A program made the translations under genes and the position numbers. From Bradyrhizobium algeriense (GTDB lineage: Bacteria > Pseudomonadota > Alphaproteobacteria > Rhizobiales > Xanthobacteraceae): a stretch of 64,000 bases of DNA. Under the pieces are notes generated by a model. It was not told the DNA's origin and searched no databases. It was given only the letters and a program-made list of their open reading frames with translations. The DNA lies in the NCBI RefSeq assembly GCF_036924595.1, contig NZ_JAZHRV010000001.1:4960001-5024000 (forward strand). The letters are read 5' to 3'. This document shows, piece after piece, positions 42,834 to 52,838 of the stretch; positions within the stretch are counted from its first letter, which is position 1, and every line of letters begins with the position of its first letter.

Positions 42834-44186
42834 CTACTGCTCACCCGATTGCGAAACGATGGTGGCGTAGTTCCCCGCGTTGAATGCCGTTGTCGCGACA
42901 CCCTTGCGTGAGACTGACGCTGCAGCACCCGGCGCGCGATTGACCTCGACGCGAACAACGTCGCCAGGTTCCACAAGCGCTCCGTCGTCAGCCGGGAATG
43001 TTGCCATCGCGCCGTCCTTGCGCCGCTGTATCCAGTAGGAAAGCGACTTCCCGCCGCCCTCATTTTGAGCCGTCCGCGGCGACGTCGCTGTCTCGGCGAC
43101 AAGCGTTTCAGACGTACTCATTCGATTGATCAGCTGCTCGATGCTGGCCTTGGCCTCCCGCAGTTCGGACGAGGCTTTCGCCTTGCCGTCTTTGACCAGA
43201 TCGGTCGCATCGCGCTCCGTCTTCCGCACTTCCTGCTGCGCCCGCACTAACGCGGTTTGCACATCAAGCATTCCGCTTTGAATATCTGCGGTCGTGCGCT
43301 CCAGCGCGAACTGCCGCGACGTGACTGCAAGCCCCTTATCGACAAGCGCGCCAACGGTACTCAGCTCGCGCTGGGCCAGGGCGACCTGCTTCTCCTGTGT
43401 CGCCAGCTTGCTCTGCAGCGAGGTAATCTCCTTCTCATACAGCGATCGCAGTTCCGACAAGGCCGCGAGCTGCGATTGCTGCGCGTCGCGCCGGGTTATC
43501 AGGATCGTTGCCTCCTCTGCCAGGAGACTTCCGATATCCTTCTCGTTAGCGAGCTCGGGCGGGAGAGTGATTGTGTTCTGCTCGGCAAGCTCAGCTTCGA
43601 GCCGAGCGCGGCGGATGTAGGTCCGCCACAGTTCCAGACGTGCAGCTTCGACGTTTCCTGCCGCGTTGATCTGCTCCCGCATCCCGGCTTCGCTTGGCCG
43701 ATGCAAGCCGCCAGCTACGCCGACTGCCTGCAAGACGCTTAAGCCGGGACGAAAGCTGAATTCACCGGGGCGCTCCACATCGCCAAGCACGTAGAACGGG
43801 CGATACTGGACTATCTCGACCGCCGCTTCCTGCGCGCCCATAAAGCCGGTGCGCTTGTACAGTTCTGCCGTGATCGCACGAGCGAGTTGGTCGCTGGTCC
43901 GCCCTTCCGCGGCGATTTCGCCGATCATCGGCAAAGAGACGCGACCAGCAGGATTTACGGTGTATTCCGCGCCAAGCGGTGTCCACTCGTAGTATTCGGC
44001 CTTGCCGGCGCGCCATTCGACGACCTTCAGGCGCAGTTTGTCCTGAGGGCCAAGAAGATATTCAGCGCTGAAAGCCGGTGCGGCGAGAAGTTGAAGCACG
44101 CAAAGAGCCGCAAGCGATGCGCCGATCCTCGGCGGCGCGACGCGATGGCTCCAGGTCGAAGCCGTAGTCCATGTCTCCATCGGCAT
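42834..44186 (-). CDS. ExoF-like outer-membrane polysaccharide export protein
   Basis: A 450-residue exported protein of the polysaccharide biosynthesis/export (OPX) family. After the signal peptide, the Poly_export block begins YLLGPQDKLRLKVVEW and continues with AAVEIVQYRPFYVLGDVERP, then SLBB-like repeats (RPGEFSFRPGLSVLQAVGVAGG). A long coiled coil at about residues 230-350 is as in rhizobial ExoF. AGAAGAGGA before the ATG at 44186 sets the start; an ATG at 44210 overlapping the flippase stop is an alternative. It guides polymer through the periplasm. Confidence 0.88.
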   Translation of the reverse strand: MPMETWTTASTWSHRVAPPRIGASLAALCVLQLLAAPAFSAEYLLGPQDKLRLKVVEWRAGKAEYYEWTPLGAEYTVNPAGRVSLPMIGEIAAEGRTSDQLARAITAELYKRTGFMGAQEAAVEIVQYRPFYVLGDVERPGEFSFRPGLSVLQAVGVAGGLHRPSEAGMREQINAAGNVEAARLELWRTYIRRARLEAELAEQNTITLPPELANEKDIGSLLAEEATILITRRDAQQSQLAALSELRSLYEKEITSLQSKLATQEKQVALAQRELSTVGALVDKGLAVTSRQFALERTTADIQSGMLDVQTALVRAQQEVRKTERDATDLVKDGKAKASSELREAKASIEQLINRMSTSETLVAETATSPRTAQNEGGGKSLSYWIQRRKDGAMATFPADDGALVEPGDVVRVEVNRAPGAAASVSRKGVATTAFNAGNYATIVSQSGEQ

Positions 44187-44206
44187 ACGGTGGTCCTCTT
44201 CTGATC

Positions 44207-45760
44207 TCATGGCGGCAGCATTCTTTCATTCCGCTTCGTTGCACTTACGAAAGCTGCAAGACGAGCAGCGATCTCCGCGAGAGCCGGCGGCAGCGATCGC
44301 GTAAGATTAGTCAGGAAAGCTACATCACCAGGCTCGACCGCGTTCACTACGCGCAGCCCAACCACGTAGACCGCCGCTCCTGCGGCAATCGCCAACGGTA
44401 TGCTTGAAGGATGGCCGACAACCCTGATGCCGACGGATGCCGCCGCAGCGCTGGCGAGTGCAACTGCACAGAGCTTCAGCACCGCAACCACCGGAATGGT
44501 GAACCCGAGCCGCTGCACTACGAACCAGCAACCCAGGCCGATCATCAAGATCTGAATTGCCACCCGCGCGGAAGCGGCGCCTATCACGCCGAATTCGGGG
44601 ATCAGCAGAAAACCAGCGGCCAGCGCACATGCGGCACCACAGAGGGAGCTTACGAATACGAAGTCGCTTCGCTCGAGCGCCTGCACCAAGCTGGTGGCGA
44701 TTGTCGACAACACGCTCAGCGCTGCAACGGAAACAAGGACCATTGCCGCCGGCACGGCAGCGACGAACTTGTCGCCATAGAGAGCCGGCAGCAGCTCTGG
44801 AATAATGGCAGCGGTGCCAAAACATATCGGAAATACGAGTGCCGCCAGAAGCCGGACCGCGGCAGCGAACTGCCCTCTCATGCCATCCAGATCGTCGCGC
44901 CCGCGTTTCTCGGCAAGCGACGCGAGCACTGCGCTTGTCAGCAACATGGGGCCCTGAACGGCGAGCTGGGTCAGCGCCAGGGCAACCGCGAACATCGCCA
45001 CCGAATCCATTCCCCAGTAGCGTTCAAGGAAGAACAGCTCGATCCGCGACCAGACAATGGCACTGGTGACATTGGCGCCCCAACAGTAGAGGGCAAACGA
45101 GGTCACGCGCCGGCTCAGCGTGCGATCGATTGACGCCGGCCCGAACATCGCTGACAGGCACACCACTGAAGGAACCAGCATCCCCGCAGCGTAACCAGCC
45201 AATGCGCCCGTGATCCCGAACAACAGTGAACCGCCGATCACGGCGAAGACCTGAAGCAACAGCGAAACGCCAGCGATGCGCGCCGCCATTAAAAATTCTT
45301 GCCGTCCCCTCAAGCGAGCATAGGTGTAAGTGGTCAACGCCTGGCCGACGACAAGCAGGATCATGAGGACGACCAGCGGCATTGATGCGCCCTTCGCCGC
45401 ATCGCCACTGAGGAACTCTGCAACGGATCGCTGACCATACATCCACACCATCGTGCCAGAACAGATGGCCGCGATAAGCGCCGCAATCACGAGCCGTCGC
45501 GAGAGGTTTCTGTCCAGATGTGCCGCCACGCTGGACTGTCCGCTCCCGTGCAGGAACGGCAGGAACCGTCCAACAGCGGACGATAGACCCAGATCGACGA
45601 AGGGCGCGGCCATCCAAACAAGCCAGATAACATAGGCGACCGATCCCGTCTCGTTCACGCCAAGTGTACGAGCCACGGCAATGCTGCTGAGGAAGCTCGC
45701 AAGCGCAATTGCACCTCCCGCCAGCGCGCCAAGCATCGAGTTCTTCACGAACCTAGACAT
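44207..45760 (-). CDS. Wzx-type polysaccharide flippase
   Basis: A 517-residue integral membrane protein with about twelve to fourteen helices, of the polysaccharide synthesis / MOP flippase family that moves lipid-linked repeat units to the periplasmic face. The family opening is seen in NSMLGALAGGAIALASFLSS. AAGGGCGC before the ATG at 45760 marks the start; the open frame extends 35 codons upstream without membrane or protein character. It lies directly upstream of the export-protein gene. Confidence 0.9.
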   Translation of the reverse strand: MSRFVKNSMLGALAGGAIALASFLSSIAVARTLGVNETGSVAYVIWLVWMAAPFVDLGLSSAVGRFLPFLHGSGQSSVAAHLDRNLSRRLVIAALIAAICSGTMVWMYGQRSVAEFLSGDAAKGASMPLVVLMILLVVGQALTTYTYARLRGRQEFLMAARIAGVSLLLQVFAVIGGSLLFGITGALAGYAAGMLVPSVVCLSAMFGPASIDRTLSRRVTSFALYCWGANVTSAIVWSRIELFFLERYWGMDSVAMFAVALALTQLAVQGPMLLTSAVLASLAEKRGRDDLDGMRGQFAAAVRLLAALVFPICFGTAAIIPELLPALYGDKFVAAVPAAMVLVSVAALSVLSTIATSLVQALERSDFVFVSSLCGAACALAAGFLLIPEFGVIGAASARVAIQILMIGLGCWFVVQRLGFTIPVVAVLKLCAVALASAAAASVGIRVVGHPSSIPLAIAAGAAVYVVGLRVVNAVEPGDVAFLTNLTRSLPPALAEIAARLAAFVSATKRNERMLPP

Positions 45761-45923
45761 GCAGTGCGCCCTTTTGGACTTCCAGCTTGCATGCCGACGG
45801 CCACTGCATAATAGGTCCAGACCTGTCGAGCCACCGATACTTGCGATGCATGACATCGTCATCAAGCATCGCTATGGTTCTTTCGGGTCGGAGGCCTTCC
45901 CCTTTAGGGTATGAGGCGTTGAC

Positions 45924-46715
45924 ATGGTTACACGAGTTCTTTTGCTCCTTCTTGTACTGGCTGGATTTCCGACGCTCGGGCGCGCCGACACCGGCGACGA
46001 ACTCAATCTTTCGGATCTCATACAAACCTTCAGCGAGGATTTTGACGCGTTGGACGTGTCCGCGTGGGGACCGGGAACGCGCTGGATCGCTCACACGCCG
46101 TGGAACGGCGACTTTGGGAGCGCGGCCTTCGCGGATCCGAAGCCGGGCTTTCCATTCACTACGCAGAACGGCCAGCTCCGCATCGAAGCCGCCAAAGGCG
46201 CAGATGGGAAGTGGCGCGGCGGGCTTCTGGCGTCCGTCGATCGGGAAGGCAAGGGCTTTGCGCAGCAGTTCGGGTACTTTGAAATGCGAGCCAGGTTTCC
46301 AGCGGGCAAGGGCCTTTGGCCCGCCTTCTGGCTGATCGGTCTCGATCGGTCTACTCATACGTCCGAGGTCGACGTGGTCGAGCACTACGGCCATATTCCC
46401 GCGCGTTACACCGCTTCGGTTCACGTGTGGGATCGCAAGGAGCCGAAAAAATCGCGCACGACGCACAAGTTCGTCGCGGTGCCGCCCAACTCCCTCTACG
46501 CAGACTTCCACACCTATGGTGTAAAGATCGACGGCGAGTGGACGCGATTCTATTTCGATCGTCGTGAGGTCGGGAGCGTGCCGACGGCCGCCGAACATCA
46601 TCAGCCGATGTACATGCTGATCGATCTCGGGCTTGGCGCCGGATGGCCTATCGACGAGGCGCCGAGCCCGTCCTACATGTATGTCGACTATGTCCGGGCG
46701 TGGCAGAAGCGCTGA
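45924..46715 (+). CDS. Secreted glycoside hydrolase family 16 endo-beta-glycanase
   Basis: A 263-residue exported enzyme resembling ExoK, the glycanase that trims succinoglycan-type polymers. The signal peptide ends at GRADT near residue 22. The GH16 catalytic motif ExDxxE is complete as E148-V-D150-V-V-E153 in SEVDVVEHYG. A Trp-rich substrate cleft is seen in GLWPAFWLIG. It is on the plus strand against the locus, divergent from the flippase gene, and ends 5 bases from the converging glycosyltransferase stop. It probably controls polymer length during or after synthesis. Confidence 0.93.
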   Translation: MVTRVLLLLLVLAGFPTLGRADTGDELNLSDLIQTFSEDFDALDVSAWGPGTRWIAHTPWNGDFGSAAFADPKPGFPFTTQNGQLRIEAAKGADGKWRGGLLASVDREGKGFAQQFGYFEMRARFPAGKGLWPAFWLIGLDRSTHTSEVDVVEHYGHIPARYTASVHVWDRKEPKKSRTTHKFVAVPPNSLYADFHTYGVKIDGEWTRFYFDRREVGSVPTAAEHHQPMYMLIDLGLGAGWPIDEAPSPSYMYVDYVRAWQKR

Positions 46716-46720
46716 GGCAG

Positions 46721-47785
46721 TCATGCCGCAATCCTCGTGGCAACTGCCAGAAAGGCGTCGATCTGCTGCTTGAAGTCGAGTTCCGGGCGACGCGAATGCG
46801 CCAGCGCTGCCTGCTGCAGATGCCGGTAATACAGATCGTCGGACCACATCCGCCTCAACTCGGTGGCCCAGGTGCAGGCAGGCGCGTCATACTTGATGAT
46901 GGCCCCGCCTGCACCGACCGTCTCCGGCAATGCGCCGCGATCGCTCGCCAGCACGGGAATTCCGCTGAACTGTGCCTCTGAGACGACGCGGCCCCAGGTC
47001 TCCGCCTCCCATTGGCTCGGCACCAGCAATACACGTGTCGAAGCATAGATCGGCGACATGTCGTCGCTGCGCTCGACAAGTTCGACATTGGCCAGCCTGT
47101 GGATGCGCCCCTTCAGCAACGCGGCCTGGCGCATTCTCAGCGGCCACCCCTTCACGAAGCGGAACGGAATGTCCGGACACTGCTCGGCAATCGCGAGGGC
47201 GACATCGACGCCCTTCTCGGCCACCGGATTGATGAAAGTGACATAACGACGATCACCGGCCAGGCGATAGCGCTCGGCCCGGAACACAGGCGGAATGACG
47301 CAGGCATGAATCCCGAACCGTTCGCGGAACCTTCCCGCAGTAAACTCCGAGTTGGCTATATAGGCGTGAAAAGGAAGACCTCCGCTGGAGGCGGTCCAAC
47401 GCCTGCGACCGATTTCAAACTCCAGCCCGTGCAGATAGGCGATCGCCGGCACGCCGCGGCGGACGAACGCCTTGGCGATCTCAACCATCTTCCCGTTCTG
47501 AACCACGACCAGACGAGGCAGAGGCAGCCCGTCTAGACTGTCCCACGGCTTGCGCGATCGGTAGACATCGTAGCCAAGCTGCCGGTCCACGCATACGTCG
47601 GTCCCGCGAAGAAAGTTGGCGGCAGCTCGCAATACTCCATCCACGCGCCGTAGCGGTAACCGCGACAACACGGAGGTCTTGACTCCGCGGCGATTCAGTT
47701 CGAGCGCGAGCTCGTGCGTATTGACTTCCAAACCACCGACGACGTGGGGAAGGTACGACGTGCCACTGGCGAGTAGAATACTCAC
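46721..47785 (-). CDS. Family 4 glycosyltransferase
   Basis: A 354-residue GT-B fold glycosyltransferase. The N-terminal acceptor domain has the GGLEVNTHELALEL motif, and the nucleotide-sugar domain has VPSQWEAETWGRVVSEAQFSG, the extended E-x7-E region of GT4 enzymes. The start codon is a GTG at 47785 overlapping the FkbM methyltransferase stop by 4 bases (GTGA). One of several transferases building the repeat unit; the sugar is not identifiable. Confidence 0.9.
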   Translation of the reverse strand: MSILLASGTSYLPHVVGGLEVNTHELALELNRRGVKTSVLSRLPLRRVDGVLRAAANFLRGTDVCVDRQLGYDVYRSRKPWDSLDGLPLPRLVVVQNGKMVEIAKAFVRRGVPAIAYLHGLEFEIGRRRWTASSGGLPFHAYIANSEFTAGRFRERFGIHACVIPPVFRAERYRLAGDRRYVTFINPVAEKGVDVALAIAEQCPDIPFRFVKGWPLRMRQAALLKGRIHRLANVELVERSDDMSPIYASTRVLLVPSQWEAETWGRVVSEAQFSGIPVLASDRGALPETVGAGGAIIKYDAPACTWATELRRMWSDDLYYRHLQQAALAHSRRPELDFKQQIDAFLAVATRIAA

Positions 47786-48678
47786 AAATTGCCTCTGTCC
47801 GAATTTGATTTCTCCTCAACTCCAACAGCCTCGACTTCCGGCTGCCGTTTTGCGGTGAGATAGAGCCACATCTGCGTTCCGGTGCGCCGTTCGTTCATGA
47901 GTTCGACAGCGGTGCGCGGCATGAACTTCGAAAGTTCGGGGATAATCGCCTTGGGGAAGTCTGCAAGGGAACGTGGCCGCGCGACAATCTGCTCAACGTT
48001 GTGCGTTCCGGAAAATCGCGCCTTCAACTTTTCGGTACAGTTGGGCACGAAGGCGTCATGCGTTTCCACGAGGATGTCGACGGACGACAAGCGTGGGACC
48101 TTGATGAGGTCGAGCATATCAAGCTCTCCGCCTTCGATGTCGGCAAGCACCAGGGTCGGACCGGGGAGTTCGGCGAGTTCGGCCCCGAGGTCATCCGGAT
48201 GGCAGAAGCCCTTCAGCGTAAAACGGGCGCAAACGCCGTTCAGAACAGCCGTCCGCAGCAGGCCGGCGTGATGCTCCAGGGCACCTTCGAAGGCTGTAAC
48301 CTCCGTCCGTGGCATCTGCCGCAAGAATCCGATGGCGTAGTAGCCATCAGCCGCACCGACGTTAATGATGCGCGGATAGTCACGCGCAATCACCTGACGC
48401 ACAACGTCATGCAGCTCGATCTCCTGCGTGCCGAGAAGATAACCGAGCAGATTCCGACTGGAGACCGGGGTCAGGCTCAAGTGCATTCCCCTAAACGGGC
48501 CGGACAGCACTGTGTTGGCAGCGCGATGACGGACCAGGGCCGCAGCCGCATTCCAGCGGGGCATCGCAAGCCAGCGCAGCAGGGCTCGGGCTGATGACGG
48601 AAGCAGCCTCCGATAGGAGCGGTAAACGCTCATCGCGACCGAGGAGGATTCGATGGCGTTCCACGTTGCGTGCTGCAT
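47782..48678 (-). CDS. FkbM-family methyltransferase
   Basis: A 298-residue SAM-dependent methyltransferase. The SAM site is IINVGAADGYYAIGFL near residue 105, followed by TAFEGALEH and the acidic block LVLADIEGGELDML of FkbM enzymes. Such proteins in polysaccharide loci O-methylate sugars. It starts 2 bases after the acyltransferase stop and is coupled by overlap to the following glycosyltransferase. The last 15 residues are polar and may be disordered. Confidence 0.85.
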   Translation of the reverse strand: MQHATWNAIESSSVAMSVYRSYRRLLPSSARALLRWLAMPRWNAAAALVRHRAANTVLSGPFRGMHLSLTPVSSRNLLGYLLGTQEIELHDVVRQVIARDYPRIINVGAADGYYAIGFLRQMPRTEVTAFEGALEHHAGLLRTAVLNGVCARFTLKGFCHPDDLGAELAELPGPTLVLADIEGGELDMLDLIKVPRLSSVDILVETHDAFVPNCTEKLKARFSGTHNVEQIVARPRSLADFPKAIIPELSKFMPRTAVELMNERRTGTQMWLYLTAKRQPEVEAVGVEEKSNSDRGNL

Positions 48679-48680
48679 GA

Positions 48681-49922
48681 CTAGCGTCTCCTGTGGACCA
48701 TGTCGGCGCGGAAGGGCGTGCCGGATGACACCTCTGAACGCGATGGCTCCAAAGGCGATGCAACTCCGTTCCAGGTCACAGTTACATCACCAGGCATCCC
48801 GCTCATCGGAATTCGGACGGTTTCGGTTCGAACAAATCGACGCTTATTGAACAACGCACTGAAGCGTCGCAATTGCCTGCCGATCGGTTGCTCGACGAAA
48901 TTGTGGATCGCTATGGTTGCCATGATGGCCGCGACGGCAGAGAGGGGGACAAACATCCATGACTCGCTTTTCCCAAAGAACCACCACCAAAGCTTCTCCG
49001 CGGCAATGATCGTAAAGAAATGGAACAGATAGAGGCTGTAGGATGCGTCCCCCAACTGCACGAGTCTTTGGGTGAGCCATCGCGTGTCGTCTATCCGTAC
49101 TGTGACACAAAGGGCGACACAAATCGCACTGATGACCCAGAAGGTAGCGTTCCACTCGACGTCAACTGGATGAGTGCCAACGAAGGCTGCAAACAACATG
49201 ACATCAACAACGAGAAACATGGCCAGCGCGATCAAAAGGAAAGCGTTGCTGCGAACGGCATGCGCGCTCTTGAGCCAGCGGGCGGCAGCTCCGAGCAAGA
49301 CGCCGGCACCGAACAGCAGGATGATGGGATCGGAATAGAACGTGATCAGGCTCGTGGGAGCGCGCGTATCGGCAATCGGCTTGAAGAACGTCCCGGTCAA
49401 GACAACTCCTGTCATCAGAACAATCAGCAGCGTCAGTCCTTTCCTGCGCGACAGCAACAGCACCGACGCAAAAGCCGCGTAGAACATCATCTCGTAGTTC
49501 AACGTCCAGCCTACGCCGAGCGTCGGACGCATCGCCGCCATCGGGCCTGGCTCGACCGCAACCGGAATGAAGAACAGCGAGCAGATCAGCTTGTGGACGT
49601 CCAGCCCGGCGCCGTGATGAAGGCGCAGCACAACTTCAAGCGCGGTGGCCAACCAATAGATCGGAACGATCCGGATGATGCGGCTGGCGATGAACTGCCC
49701 CGCGGCGCCGGGAACAGCAAAGTTGTCGTAGTAAGTGTACGACATGATGAAGCCGCTGATGATGAAGAAGATCCAGACGCCAAGGAGGCCGATGTGTATC
49801 GCGATCTGACTGGTCAATGGATCGGTCGGAGCCCATTCGGCTTGCCGCAAGATTGCATGAGAAACAACGACCAGGAGCGCCGCAACGGCACGCAGAATCT
49901 GGATCGCAGCAAGCCTGTTCAT
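48681..49922 (-). CDS. Acyltransferase family 3 membrane protein
   Basis: A 413-residue polytopic membrane acyltransferase (OafA/ExoZ type) adding acetyl or similar groups to sugars. The family opening is present: IQILRAVAALLVVVSHA with the catalytic His, then GVWIFFIISGFIMSY, and the second motif RIIRIVPIYWLA. About ten helices are visible, followed by a soluble tail of 60 residues. The ATG at 49922 overlaps the preceding stop by one base (TGATG); a GTG at 49925 is also possible. Coupled to the methyltransferase gene downstream. Confidence 0.9.
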   Translation of the reverse strand: MNRLAAIQILRAVAALLVVVSHAILRQAEWAPTDPLTSQIAIHIGLLGVWIFFIISGFIMSYTYYDNFAVPGAAGQFIASRIIRIVPIYWLATALEVVLRLHHGAGLDVHKLICSLFFIPVAVEPGPMAAMRPTLGVGWTLNYEMMFYAAFASVLLLSRRKGLTLLIVLMTGVVLTGTFFKPIADTRAPTSLITFYSDPIILLFGAGVLLGAAARWLKSAHAVRSNAFLLIALAMFLVVDVMLFAAFVGTHPVDVEWNATFWVISAICVALCVTVRIDDTRWLTQRLVQLGDASYSLYLFHFFTIIAAEKLWWWFFGKSESWMFVPLSAVAAIMATIAIHNFVEQPIGRQLRRFSALFNKRRFVRTETVRIPMSGMPGDVTVTWNGVASPLEPSRSEVSSGTPFRADMVHRRR

Positions 49923-51205
49923 CACGCTACGGCCTCCTGCAGGGCGTCGCTATAGTACGAAACAAGCCGCTGCGCCCACTCGCTCGGGGTCAGCGAGAAG
50001 CGAGCGGCATTGGCGTACGCCAGATCGCTCATCGAAGCGGTCAGTTCGTTGTTGGATGCCAGAATCGACAGGGCTTTGCTGAATGCATCCCGATCGTAAG
50101 GATCGCAGGATATGCCTGCTCCGACCTCCGATAGCTCGTCGGCGATCATCGCAGAACTGGAGACGACGACCGGCAGGCCGCTGGCGAGCGCCTCGAACGC
50201 CACCAGGCCGAACGGCTCACGGTAGCGGCTCGGCATGACCAGGGCCCTGGCATCGCGGACGAGTGCGGGCATGTCATTTGCGCTCTTCCATCCGGTGAAC
50301 TCCACCTCGGGGTAGATCCCGGCAAGCTTGCCCTCGAGCGGACCGCTACCTATCACACGAACGCGCACGTTCGCATCGCGGGCTGCCGCAAGAAGAAGGT
50401 CGACACCCTTGTCCTCCTCGAGTCTGCCAACGAACAGGAACACCTTGTTTCGTTCGGCTTCGATGCGTCGTGGGCACCACGGCGTAACCGGGTTGCGCAG
50501 GGTCGCAAGCCTCGCCCGCGGAATTCCGCCGCGTTCGAGATGCGGCAGCATGCCTTCATGAACCGCCAGAACCCTGGCGCCCGACGCAAAATCGAAGACC
50601 GCGCGACGAATTTCCTGGCGGGCCGATCGCCAGAGCTTGTGGGCATAGTTGCGCCGGTCGCACGAGCTGAGCAGGCACGACGCGCTCATCGGCCGCAGCT
50701 CGCAGGGACTTTCGCTGCGGAAGTTGAAATAGCCGCCGTTCGGACAAACCAGGAAAAAGTCATGAGCATTGACGATCAGGCGCTTTGCGACTGGACGCAG
50801 CGCACGGAAGACCGAAGGTGATAGTATCTTCGACCAGCCATGCAGATGATAGATCGTGCCCGGCGTATCGTTGGCGGCAATCCAGGCGGCCAACCTCTGT
50901 TCGGCCGACACGTTGTAGAGCCCGTCCAGTGCCGCGCGCGGCAATGCCGTTCGGAGGATATGTTTACCGCCGACAGCCACGACATCTGCATTGCGCAGCC
51001 GGGGCTCGGAGTGCAAGCCATGGTCGCCGGTGAAATAGGTAACCGGAATGCCGCTGTCACCCAGCAATGCCGCGGAATGCAACGCCACATTCGTGGCGCC
51101 TCCACGCACTTGGGATACATCGTTGATGATGACGACACGATCCGGCGCCGGCTGCGTTTGTTGCGACCCGGATGCCGGACGAATTTGGTCAATCACCTGC
51201 AACAT
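49922..51205 (-). CDS. Family 4 glycosyltransferase
   Basis: A 427-residue GT-B glycosyltransferase. The N-terminal domain has SQVRGGATNVALHSA, the middle has NAHDFFLVCPNGGYF, and the donor site reads FVGRLEEDKGVDLLL and PSRYREPFGLVAFEALASG with the paired glutamates of GT4 enzymes. It starts 9 bases after the stop of the family 2 transferase. Several cysteines in the middle (SPCELRPMSASCLLSSC) recall a group of alphaproteobacterial transferases. Sugar specificity unknown. Confidence 0.9.
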   Translation of the reverse strand: MLQVIDQIRPASGSQQTQPAPDRVVIINDVSQVRGGATNVALHSAALLGDSGIPVTYFTGDHGLHSEPRLRNADVVAVGGKHILRTALPRAALDGLYNVSAEQRLAAWIAANDTPGTIYHLHGWSKILSPSVFRALRPVAKRLIVNAHDFFLVCPNGGYFNFRSESPCELRPMSASCLLSSCDRRNYAHKLWRSARQEIRRAVFDFASGARVLAVHEGMLPHLERGGIPRARLATLRNPVTPWCPRRIEAERNKVFLFVGRLEEDKGVDLLLAAARDANVRVRVIGSGPLEGKLAGIYPEVEFTGWKSANDMPALVRDARALVMPSRYREPFGLVAFEALASGLPVVVSSSAMIADELSEVGAGISCDPYDRDAFSKALSILASNNELTASMSDLAYANAARFSLTPSEWAQRLVSYYSDALQEAVA

Positions 51206-51214
51206 ACATGAATC

Positions 51215-52138
51215 TCACAAACTCAAAACGCGCTTCGGTGACAGCCGGCCGGCCAGCAGGTCGAGCAACGCACGAATGTTTCCTTTCAGTCGACCGGCGC
51301 GATCGATGTAGGGTTCCGGGCGAAACGTCTTGGCGACGTTGGCCACGACGTTGCGGCTCATCAGCTTCAGCGCCTTGCTGCTCGAGCAGGTGCCCTTGCG
51401 AATCAGATAGAGAGGGTTGGAAACCTGCGAGTAGCCGAGCCGGCGACCCGATTGACGGCTGGACTTCACGCCGAGGTGGACGCCGCGCGCGGCATCGATC
51501 TTCACAATCCGGCCATATGCCGCCATGCGACGGCTGAAGTCGACATCCTCCAGCCAGCCGTAGAGTGGCAGGGTCTCGTCAAACTCCAGCCCCCTCGCGC
51601 GGACCACGTCGATGCGTATCGCCATGTTGCAGCCGTAGGCGCTATAGACGTTCTCGATCTCCCGCGTCGGCTCCGCCTGACCGTCTTGCTGCAGCGTCTT
51701 GAGCGCATCCTCGAAGGCGAGTCCGGGACCACGAATGCCGTCGGCGACAACATGTCCGGTGCCAACGACGACATCGGGCCTTGTCATAAAGGTCCGTTCG
51801 ACAGCCTGAAGATAACCGGGACAAGGCACGAAATCGTCGTCGAGGAAGACGACGAGGTCGAAGGCCGCGCCCGCCCTGAGGATTGCATTACGCTGTATCG
51901 TCAGGCCCCGATCACTCGTGATGCAGCGAAGTCCCGGATGTGCTGACTCGATCCCTGATACGTCGGCTGGCGATGCGCCGCAAACGATGACCGCGTCGGC
52001 AATACGCGTCTGCACGCGCAAGCGTTCCAGCAGGCGCGCAAGAATGAGGGGGCGACCCGACGTTGCAATACCCACTACAATCCTGAGCGGCGGATGGTGC
52101 ACGCGTTCTTCGGACCAATTGGAGCCTGTGCCATTCAT
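51215..52138 (-). CDS. Family 2 glycosyltransferase
   Basis: A 307-residue GT-A fold transferase: IVVGIATSGRPLILARLLE at the start, the metal-binding DDD in VVFLDDDFVP, and the later acidic motif GWLEDVDFSRR for acceptor activation. No membrane segments, so it acts at the cytoplasmic membrane face. The ATG at 52138 overlaps the upstream methyltransferase stop by 4 bases; the frame is open 35 codons upstream but those belong to the shadow of that gene. Confidence 0.9.
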   Translation of the reverse strand: MNGTGSNWSEERVHHPPLRIVVGIATSGRPLILARLLERLRVQTRIADAVIVCGASPADVSGIESAHPGLRCITSDRGLTIQRNAILRAGAAFDLVVFLDDDFVPCPGYLQAVERTFMTRPDVVVGTGHVVADGIRGPGLAFEDALKTLQQDGQAEPTREIENVYSAYGCNMAIRIDVVRARGLEFDETLPLYGWLEDVDFSRRMAAYGRIVKIDAARGVHLGVKSSRQSGRRLGYSQVSNPLYLIRKGTCSSSKALKLMSRNVVANVAKTFRPEPYIDRAGRLKGNIRALLDLLAGRLSPKRVLSL

Positions 52139-52812
52139 TCGGTTGCCTCCGCGGGTCCGAGCGGCTTTCTGGCGTACGCCCACACCATGATGGGAACATC
52201 CGGCTCGTTGCGCAGCGAGCCGAAGAAACCGCGCTTGCGCCATGCTGACAGGTTAGCCTTAAGGCACGAACGATTGCCCCAGGCGAAGGTCTGGATCCCG
52301 GCTTCGGGAAACCCTGCCTCCTGCAAGAGGCAGGAAAGCCCCTCGGACGTCCACCGGTTACAGTCTATCGGCGATGGGTGATAGCGAACCAGAAACGGCG
52401 TAGCGATGAGGAAGTGGCCGCCTGGCCGCACCATCTCATATACATTGCGGGCAGCACGTGTCGGCCACTTCAAATGCTCAAAGACCTGGTCGGCGATGAC
52501 CAGATCAAACTGATCCGGCAAGACATCCTTGCAGATATCGAAAGTCGGATAGCTCGTCCCCATGAATGACTCGAAGGCAAACCTGCTTTTCCATTGCGAG
52601 CCGGCCGACACCTCCAAAACACGAAGTCGCTCCGGTCCCAACCGCGTGATGAACTCGAACGCATGCCGATACATCGCCACACGCACCCAGTCGGTCGTGT
52701 CATAGCCAATCGCTTCGAGGTACCTTTTCATCGCTGCCTTGAGTCGGGGACGACTTCGAATGGCTGACAACACAGGAGTTGCTGAAGGTTCGGCAAACGC
52801 GCTAGTGGTCAT
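52135..52812 (-). CDS. Class I SAM-dependent methyltransferase
   Basis: A 225-residue methyltransferase. The SAM motif is worn (RVLEVSAGSQWKSRF), but later motifs are clear: DLVIADQVFEHLKWP and MVRPGGHFLIATPF. GAGAGG five bases before the ATG at 52812 is the better start; an ATG at 52842 would overlap the co-polymerase stop by 4 bases. Probably modifies a sugar or nucleotide-sugar in the exopolysaccharide pathway. Confidence 0.85.
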   Translation of the reverse strand: MTTSAFAEPSATPVLSAIRSRPRLKAAMKRYLEAIGYDTTDWVRVAMYRHAFEFITRLGPERLRVLEVSAGSQWKSRFAFESFMGTSYPTFDICKDVLPDQFDLVIADQVFEHLKWPTRAARNVYEMVRPGGHFLIATPFLVRYHPSPIDCNRWTSEGLSCLLQEAGFPEAGIQTFAWGNRSCLKANLSAWRKRGFFGSLRNEPDVPIMVWAYARKPLGPAEATE

Positions 52813-52838
52813 CACTACCTCTCTCTGCCCGGCAATCG